In this document: positions 54,274-64,000 of the stretch, one piece after another
Layout: each line of letters starts with the position of its first letter
Position numbering within the stretch: position 1 is the stretch's first letter
Assembly (NCBI GenBank): GCA_963556255.1
Contig: OY744616.1
Location: 8,785,770 to 8,849,769 of the forward strand
Direction of reading: 5' to 3'
Length of the DNA: 64,000 nucleotides
From: Allolobophora icterica
Lineage: Eukaryota > Annelida > Clitellata > Crassiclitellata > Lumbricidae
Notes under the pieces: generated by a model
Database searches by the model: none
The model's input: only the letters and a program-made list of their open reading frames with translations
What the model was told of the DNA's origin: nothing
Position numbers and translations under genes: made by a program

Positions 54274-54601
54274 AAACTTTCTCGATTGATTCCGAAGTTA
54301 ATCAGTACAAACTTCATTTGACTAATTACTCAGGAATCGCAGGGGATTCTTTGTCGAACTCCACAATTGGTCCACAGTATAATCATAATGGAATGAATTT
54401 CACAACCTATGACGCTGACAATGATTTGAAATGGGATGGATCTTGTGCAACAGTGTAAAACGCATCATGGTGGTTTGGCAATTGTTGGTATTCATGTCTG
54501 ACTTGCAGTTATTGGTCAAAGCATTATTCATGGTTCACTTTAGAAACTTACGGTCTGCAGAGCGTTGTGAAAACTTCGATCAGCTAGAATCATGATCAGA
54601 A
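54274..54601 (+). pseudogene. Partial duplicate of fibrinogen-domain exon 5
   Basis: About 96 bp after the real last exon lies a second, 5'-truncated copy of it: LIPKLISTNFI frame shift, then CTAATTACTCAGGAATCGCAG, AATGGAATGAATTTCACAAC, TGGTGGTTTGGCAATTG. It is closer in places to exon 5 of gene 2 (GGTCCACAGTATAATC). A stop (GTGTAAAACG) and a frameshift near AGCGTTGTG disable it. No acceptor site precedes it. Confidence 0.8.
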
Positions 54602-54902
54602 GCAACTGAACGAGAGTTGTGAAGAATTGTTGTGTTTAACTAATAAAAAACTCTGACTCTATACTATACTTTTCTCCAAAACATTGAGTTAACTGTAAAA
54701 GGTATACAATTTTATAGTGTTTATTGGAAAATTATCTTAAATTGATACTACAGACTATGCCACTACTAACCAATACTGTTAATTTAATATTACAGAATAT
54801 TTGTGTCCAAAGCAGTGTCGACTGCAAAAAAGTTCAGATTTAATAATTATAATTTATACGTCTGAAATTGCTGGTAGTTTCTAGAATCTAGAACATATGT
54901 TA
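54602..54902. other. 3' flank of fibrinogen-related gene 1
   Basis: AT-rich; similar to 62290-62640 after gene 2 (AATTGCTGGTAGTTTCTAGA in both), so it is part of the tandem duplication. AATAAAA-type polyadenylation signals occur near 54648. Confidence 0.5.
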
Positions 54903-55440
54903 TGATATGTAATATAGGAATTTATAAAGCGACTCTCACAGTGCAAACTATTCAGAGGGACTCTAAGCGTGCGAGCCTCGCGGAAGTAGAAAATACAACT
55001 ATGAACAGCAGAAAGAGAGAACCGAGCAAGTAGGGTGCCACACAGCACCAAGGGAAGAGATTTCCGTAGGGATGGGCCCGCGTCAGCGAAAGAGCGAGAC
55101 AGATCCAGGGCAGACCTCACAGGGGGAACGAACAGATCAAGCCGACTCAGAAAACGTAGGGGTCGATGAAAAGAAGCAGAGAGGGATTTGAGCATCAGGT
55201 CACAAAGGTTGGCTGGAGTTGAGTCTAAGAGACTAGTGTTATGATCTCGAAGTGGATAGGAGCGGAAACAAGAAGCCAATGCAAGACATCGGTCATTTAG
55301 AGTAGAGAGACGGAGAACGAGAGAACGGAGAGAACGAGAGAACGAGAGAACGGAGAACGATGACCAATGAGGCGAGCAACTGCGTTAAGTACCGATGGAA
55401 GGGCAGAAAGACGGACTTTCGGAAGGCCTATCAGTAAACA
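54903..55440 (-). mobile_element. Decayed LINE 3' end
   Basis: Minus-strand frame 54881-55279 includes RSFADAGPSLRKSLPLVL, a changed form of the GPxxWNxLP signature, and the plus-strand start ATTTATAAAGCGACTCTCAC equals the reversed LINE 3' end. AGAACGAGAGAACG minisatellite-like repeats lie at 55313-55360. Confidence 0.55.
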
Positions 55441-55479
55441 ATAACAATAGTCAATGCAAGGCCTCGCCCTAGAAGGGGA

Positions 55480-55552
55480 CTACGGGTATCGAACGGCGAT
55501 CTAATGCTCTCCGGGCCATGAGTGTTACTATTACTCTATCCCACCTCCCATG
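55480..55552 (-). mobile_element. SINE family B head fragment
   Basis: Reverse complement gives GATAGAGTAATAGTAACACTCATGGCC... and GGTATCGAACG-type B-box sequence, matching the heads of the copies at 21005 and 26396. Confidence 0.5.
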
Positions 55553-55627
55553 GCTGACTGTAACTCCGACATTCGGGTCATGATGCATTGTGGAATTCTG
55601 TACTTCTACTAGGTCATAACACCTGCA

Positions 55628-56209
55628 CAGTGTTGGGTAAACTCACACAAGAAATGAGTTAAATCAAAACTCAACTCACGCACCTCAAAATGAGTTTAAA
55701 CTCAAACTCAACTCATCCTAAGTGAAGTGAGTTAACTCAAACTCACTTGCTAAATGAGTTAACTCATAAACTCACACGTTTCATACTAGCGCGTTCTAAT
55801 CGAGCAACAATTTTTCCATCACGCCTACTTGTAACAGAAAAATATTTTCCATCAAGAATACACGGTACTTCAGCCATGTTGTTCTTAACTGTTCACAATA
55901 TACAAAATATACAGTGCTTAAATACTGTCCTCTAGCAGTGTTTACGACCCTCCCTGCCGTCACCACTCACCAGTATGGAAAGCCGACGATATAAAAAAAG
56001 GCTTGTTTCAACATAATATGTGCCGAGTGCCGAAGAGTGAGTTGAGTTTAAAATAATTGACAGTTACAACTCAAACTCACAGAAAATATGAGTTAACTCA
56101 AACTCATAACTCACACTCTTTGAGGTGAGTTAACTCAAACTCATAACTCACAGCAAGTGAGTTAACTCGTGAGTTTAAACTCATATGAGTTAGCTCATAC
56201 CCAACACTG
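55628..56209. mobile_element. hAT-type MITE built of GAGTTAACTCA motifs
   Basis: 582 bp bounded by the 8-bp direct repeat CACCTGCA (55620-55627, 56210-56217). Termini CAGTGTTGGGTAAACTC and GAGTTAGCTCATACCCAACA-CTG are inverted. The interior carries many palindromic GAGTTAACTC / AACTCAAACTCA motifs near both ends. No transposase. Confidence 0.88.
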
Positions 56210-56217
56210 CACCTGCA

Positions 56218-57282
56218 GTATTAGTAAGGACTCACTTTTACAGTAGTGTCCCATATACAGCATCGAATAGTTTTTATTTTCACAGTTTTGGGTACTTTTA
56301 TTGTTTTAGGTCCCGAATATTGCTTATATTATTTCTCCACCTTACTTCATCTTTTGAATCTGATGTTTTCACTAATTGTGTTACTTTAAAGACTTTAGGC
56401 GTAGGCCTACTCCTTGTCCATAGCTGCGCTGTATGTGGATCTAGTGTAGTAGTATAGGAAGCTGGACTTTTTATCGTATCGTATTGTATCTTATCTAGTA
56501 ATTTATCAGTCGCCTCTCGCAGTATAAACTATTCAGAGCCGAAGCCCCGTGGGCGGTACAATATTTAGCGTATGTTCGGATGCTGATTTTGACATTTATT
56601 TGTAGTAGATATGAGAACGTATCGCCACCATACGATTGTTTCAGACATTACTCGATATTTGTCTATACCCACATACAATACATTTTACCGTCCTACGACC
56701 TTACACCCTTCTATCCCTCTTTACTCTTACCTTAAAGTAGCTGTGCTCGTGAAATTGATGTTTTTCATCAAATATCGGTAATTAAGCAATAATAAGTTCT
56801 TCCTGTATAAACTTACAAGCTAGTCACTACATCTATACAATGAAGGAAAAATAAAAGAGTTTCTTTTTATTGGGTAATGTTTCGAAAAACCCAACCAAAT
56901 TTTCAACTGTTTGGCCCCCCTATAATATAGGGGTTTGTGAGAGATAACCTTAAAGAAATAGTTCCCAATTCTTAGTACACTCAGTCATTTTCAATCCGCT
57001 TGAAAACGTGTCGCAGAGTATAAAGGTAATGGAGAGCTACTTAATTTCTAAAAACCACTGAGGTATACCTACCCCATACATTCCAATGCACGAAAATATT
57101 TTATGTTCACACTAACAACCATTCTATCGCATGAACACTACAAGAACAACGGTCTAGACAGGCAACAAACACACTCGTTTTTCCAGTTTTTGCGAAACAT
57201 CTGCGACATATTTTCAGAGAAAAATTTCTGGAATCTTTATAGATATGTTTTGTACAACAACAAATTTTTTATATAAACCAAA
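56218..57282. other. No gene recognised
   Basis: AT-rich intergenic sequence; no supported gene or bounded repeat. Confidence 0.4.
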
Positions 57283-57544
57283 AACAAGAGCTGTCGTTGA
57301 CGTTGAAATTCATAACCCCACCGCGGACAGAACGGAGATTGATAATTTGAATGTTACAAGATTGTTTACCACCTAAAGTAATTCCAAATCTAACTCATGC
57401 ATTAAACGTTAGGTTAGCTGTTACTGCATGCTGTAAAGACAGCTTCCTTACCAGTAGTAAATACTTTAACCAGCTGTTGACATAGAAAACACCGAGAATC
57501 ACGGGCATAGAATTCTGCAAATTCATATGTTTATCAGAAAATAA

Positions 57545-57665
57545 TTATTATACTAGGAGATTTATATAGCACCCTTCATGTAATCTACTCAGGAGTGCTT
57601 CCGGTCCATCCACGGCAAAACAGGACAGTCTTTAAGCTAACAAAGAGCTCTTTGGGTCATTCCGA
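57545..57665 (-). mobile_element. LINE 3' end fragment
   Basis: GATTTATATAGCACCC, CTACTCAGGAGTGCTTCCGG and CATCCACGGCAAAACAGG match the reversed 3' ends of the other CR1/L2-like LINE fragments. Confidence 0.5.
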
Positions 57666-57699
57666 TCCAAACCCTCACGCTTAGGCACTGGGATAAGAA

Positions 57700-58150
57700 T
57701 GGACGTCTTCTGTGATATAAATAATCTTCGTTTAATATTTTCAAACTGACAATAACGCAGTATGATTACAAATCAGTATGAACGGATGATCACAAGTTAT
57801 TACAGGAGTCGACTTTAATTGTACACGGCAGCCATGCAAGGCGCCCATCACGTCCTACATCCAGGGGCGTCTACATCATAGAAACCTTGGAGCAAATGCT
57901 CCGTCCAAGAAATGGGGGGGGGGCAGATTTGTCAGTGTGTGTGCCACCATTTTTGAGGGGGGAAGGAACGAGGAGGGGGGAAGAAGAGGGGGATAAGGAC
58001 GTTGCTCCAATGACTAAGGGGGATAGACGCCCCTGCCTACATCTCATTTTAACAACGCGCCATCTCGCGAATGAAAGGCTGAGTGGACCTAAATTTGGGA
58101 GGGTTGCTCTTTACGCCAGTGATGTTACCACTACTCTATGGACCCCCCCT
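57700..58150 (-). mobile_element. SINE family B copy split by a hAT MITE
   Basis: Reversed SINE pieces: GGCAGCCATGCAAGGCGCC near 57829 (3' of head) and CACTACTCTATGG near 58129 (A-box side). The MITE at 57862-58035 lies between them. Confidence 0.55.
57862..58035. mobile_element. 174-bp hAT-type MITE
   Basis: Flanked by the 8-bp direct repeat CCTACATC (57854-57861 and 58036-58043). Ends CAGGGGCGTCTA and TAGACGCCCCTG are perfect inverted repeats. The interior is G-rich with no function visible. Confidence 0.88.
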
Positions 58151-58420
58151 AGGTAGGTAGGAGTGCGTCTGAAACGTGTCAGAATGTCTCAGAGATACTC
58201 AATCTTCGTACTGACTGAAAAAGTGACCATAAGCCATCAAAGGAAGGCAATTGAAGGCTTAGAACAAGGCTGAAACCATCGTGCAAGAGAGCAACCGTAC
58301 TTTTCAAGGCAAGGATGGCCATTGGCAACGGACGTGACGTAGAGTATGAAACAACCAAATCGAGCCAAGTGTCACGGGTAGATGTTTCCAAACGACCCCA
58401 AACCTAAAAATTGCAATTGA

Positions 58421-59059
58421 ATAAATAGACAGCGAGTTTCAAAAATTACGTCATGTAAACTCTGAAGGAACATTATGTTTTCCTTAATTTCATGCACTTT
58501 GATCTCCGCTTTGAAGACAGAAGTTGAGTTCTTGCTATTCTTCTAAGCAGTTCAGACATTTTTCATAGCTAAAGGTTGTGCCGTATAGAGTGCAGCACTA
58601 TGAACTGTTGAAGCGATGGCCTATTGAAATATTGCTGGTAGATTCATTGTCTGGACCATAACGGTTTGACTTTTCGTGAATTGACATTCATTAACTACAA
58701 TGACAGAATTACTTGAGACTGATTGATAAGACAGGCAATGACAATCCAGAATTGTTCGAGTCCAATTATTCTTCAACATCATCATGATTGTTATTGTCCA
58801 TCATGATGGTATTGTGTACCTGTCAAGAGATCTTCAAAGCGGGAAATACGATACATCAAAGTAACGTTGCCAAGCAGCAACCATGCAAGCAAACGACCAT
58901 AATTATAGGCAAACTGTAGCGAAATATCTTTATTAAGAATAATGTATAATAGTGCATAGCTGTTTGGCTATGATGTGACTTCTCATCTTGCACGCATTTT
59001 CGTTTAAACACCTGGAAAGAGCTGCCAAAAGTTTGCAATTTGTTGTAATGGATCTGAAA
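58421..59059. other. Upstream region of fibrinogen-related gene 2
   Basis: Parallel to 48120-48703 (GATCTCCGCTTTGAAGACAG, GCAGTTCAGACATTTTTC). Conservation of both copies suggests the promoter lies here; no specific element is identified. Confidence 0.5.
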
Positions 59060-62288
<3,229 letters not shown>

Positions 62289-63510
62289 TTGAAAAATGAG
62301 CTTCTCTGAACGTTTATTGTGTCGTTTGTGAAGCATAGTTGAGCTCAACTATTAACAAGAAATTGTGACTTTAAACTATATTTGTATCCTAAACATTGGG
62401 CAAGCTGTAAAAAGTACAGAATATTTATTTAGTGATTTCTTAGTCTGATCTTAATTTAATACTACAGACATTGAAAACGCTACTACTATCAATACTAGTA
62501 CTTTCAGTGGTCATTTTTAAATGATCTTAATTTAATAGTACGGAATATTTGTGTTGAAAGTATAGTGTCGATTGTAAAAAAAATCAAATAAATAATTTAT
62601 ATGTTTGGAATTGCTGGTAGTTTCTAGAACATATATGTATCTGGCTATTTGTAAGGTACCTTTAATGAGGCTACCTCATAAAGTCGTAACCTAACAGGCC
62701 TAAAAGGTGCGCCCTAAGATGTTTTGAAAATGCTTTTTCAGTTATTCCTTATTTAAATAGTTCGTAGGTTTAACTGTGGGCTGTTCTATGAGGATGGTCC
62801 AATGCATGAGAAAGCACGATGTGCCCGCGTCGTTGTACGGAAACACGGACCAACATTTACCCACGGGCCGCTGAACTCAACAACCGTCTACTAGGTTGAC
62901 TGGCAATGTAAACGTGGAACTCTCTGATGTAGTCTCATATGTCACCAACTGTCGTCTACAGATATTGTGTTAATCCAGTACGAAATAACGGAGGGGGCTA
63001 AAAAAAAGACAGTTTTAGATTACAGACCTACTAGTTTTGAGGACAATGTACCTATATACACCAACGAAGGCTGTGGCGAACTTTGAGCGCAGGGTATTCA
63101 ATAGATGGTGACAAGAAAAGTCATAAATTGGTGATTTGTCAAAATGTAGAAATGAGTAGAAAAGAACAAATCCATGGAAGGTTCATGATAATTACGCAGT
63201 TATTAACGCGCCATACAATATAATTTAACGAACGAGGAATCGTAGTGGAAGGCCCGACGAAAAAGAATTGGGTAAGAATTGGGTACTTGTGAAATCAGTT
63301 TGGAACAGTGGATTAGAAATAGAAATTCACACCCCACAGAAAGTGTCAATTTCGTTGATTTGACCCGAGTTAGGAGTACAACATATCGATCCATACACGT
63401 GCCACACAATGCACTCATTTTGCTGTCGGTACAACGTTTGCAGAATAGAAATGAGTGAGAAGAAAATGACCGCTGTCATTGTCAAATCGACGACTGAGAA
63501 ATATCTTGTA
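62289..63510. other. 3' flank of gene 2; no further gene recognised
   Basis: The first ~350 bp parallel the 3' flank of gene 1. The remainder has no supported coding or repeat feature. Confidence 0.4.
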
Positions 63511-63514
63511 AGTT

Positions 63515-63625
63515 CAGTAAGGGGTCATCCATACATTACGTACGCAGTGAGGGGAGGGGTGATCGGATTTAGGCGTATTTGCGTACGGGTGCGTATAGCG
63601 GTAGGGAGGGGTCTCGACAAAATGT
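63515..63625. repeat. Probable dispersed repeat (GGGGTCATCCATACATTACG type)
   Basis: AGGGGTCATCCATACATTAC followed by G-rich GTGAGGGGAGGGGTGATCGG resembles a repeat widespread in animal genomes. Boundaries are not visible. Confidence 0.35.
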
Positions 63626-63820
63626 GTACGCACTACGAATGCAAAATAAATTTCTGCTTCATCAATTTATGTAGTATTAAAACGTTTTAAAATGTAAGTG
63701 TTAGTGTTGTTAGTATTTTATTTCTTCATAACAGTTAACAAATTTTAGCTAACGCCTAGCAAATAATTATGATGTTTTACAAAAATAAATAGTGGCCTAC
63801 GGTAAAATAAGTGTCTAATA

Positions 63821-64000
63821 GATGAGGGCTTACAAAGGATGATGGATCGTCTAAACACGGTATCGCTGGAATATGAAATGAAAATAAACGTAAAGAAGAC
63901 AAGGGTAATGAAGATAAGCAAGAGAAGCGGTATAACACCACAAACAATAAAGATCACACTAAACGGAGAAGAAATAGAACAGGTGGAGAAGTTTTGCTAT
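63821..64000 (+). mobile_element. LINE reverse transcriptase fragment, runs off the window
   Basis: An open frame reading DEGLQRMMDRLNTVSLEYEM, KINVKKTRVMKISKRSG and NGEEIEQVEKFCY, the stretch that follows the YADD motif in non-LTR reverse transcriptases. It starts abruptly, without the YADD block. The rest lies beyond 64000. Confidence 0.75.

Larger units (their letters stand above)
57283..58420 (+). repeat. Paralogous upstream block with the Polinton-free site
   Basis: 57286 onward matches the Polinton's left flank (28455-28849), and 58325-58420 matches its right flank (from 48026). At about 58319-58355 the two matches meet: GGCAACGGACGTGACGTAGAGTATG corresponds to left GGCAGCGAAC plus right GTCACGTTGAGTATG with only one copy of the 6-bp site (quoted in part). 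It thus shows the locus before insertion. SINE, LINE and MITE insertions interrupt the block at 57540-58160. Confidence 0.8.

Noticed and set aside
54052..54321. Alternative 89-codon frame across the end of fibrinogen-related gene 1
   Set aside because: Off-frame relative to the conserved fibrinogen domain and crosses its stop codon.

Overview
The window is genomic DNA of a multicellular animal, most likely a marine invertebrate. The phylum cannot be fixed from sequence alone. The evidence is spliced genes with canonical GT-AG introns, fibrinogen-related proteins, many LINE/SINE/hAT/piggyBac/pogo-type transposons, simple-sequence repeats, and an over-frequent palindrome TAGGCCTA.

The centrepiece is a structurally complete Polinton/Maverick element (adintovirus-like endogenous virus) at 28856-48019, 19,164 bp. 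It has a perfect 6-bp target duplication (GCGAAC at 28850-28855 and 48020-48025), termini starting 5'-AG, and terminal inverted repeats of about 1.7 kb whose outer 1.14 kb show no length difference. The interior is compactly packed. Reading leftward (minus strand) from 44760 are: FtsK/HerA-type packaging ATPase, penton-like minor capsid protein, a pX-like glycine-rich virion protein, a small possibly dUTPase-fold protein, a two-helix membrane protein, a DUF8207-like protein, a pVI-like protein, a double-jelly-roll major capsid protein, a SAP-like basic protein, protein-primed DNA polymerase B, an adenovirus-type cysteine protease, and two paralogous fibre-like proteins with discoidin-type heads. 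On the plus strand, 35 bp away from the ATPase, lies a zinc-ribbon/phospholipase A2/integrase/chromodomain fusion. Two lesions are visible: a 1,030-bp piggyBac-like hairpin element inserted at TTAA inside the polymerase gene, and an in-frame TAA in the N-terminal zinc ribbon of the integrase fusion.

Left flank (1-28849): LINE, SINE, hAT and piggyBac copies; orphan exons of the fibrinogen-like family (4649-4993 minus; 10101-10631 plus); a LINE reverse-transcriptase ORF (12528-14192 minus); a three-exon secreted Cys/Thr-rich gene (16562-19618 minus); a frameshifted PIN/FEN-like plus CXC gene (22979-25464 minus); and a segmental duplication shared between about 8.96-9.83 kb and 27.0-28.09 kb.

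Right flank (48026-64000): two tandem five-exon genes (48704-54178 and 59060-62288) encoding secreted or membrane-anchored proteins with a PAN/apple-like domain, a short FN2-like Cys module and a fibrinogen C-terminal domain, probably innate-recognition lectins. The upstream region of the second gene is paralogous to both outer flanks of the Polinton and so supplies a natural empty site. The Polinton landed about 0.7 kb upstream of the first gene's start codon. Order of events inferred: hAT insertion, then segmental/tandem duplication, then Polinton insertion; the piggyBac-like hairpin entered the Polinton sequence at an undated point.
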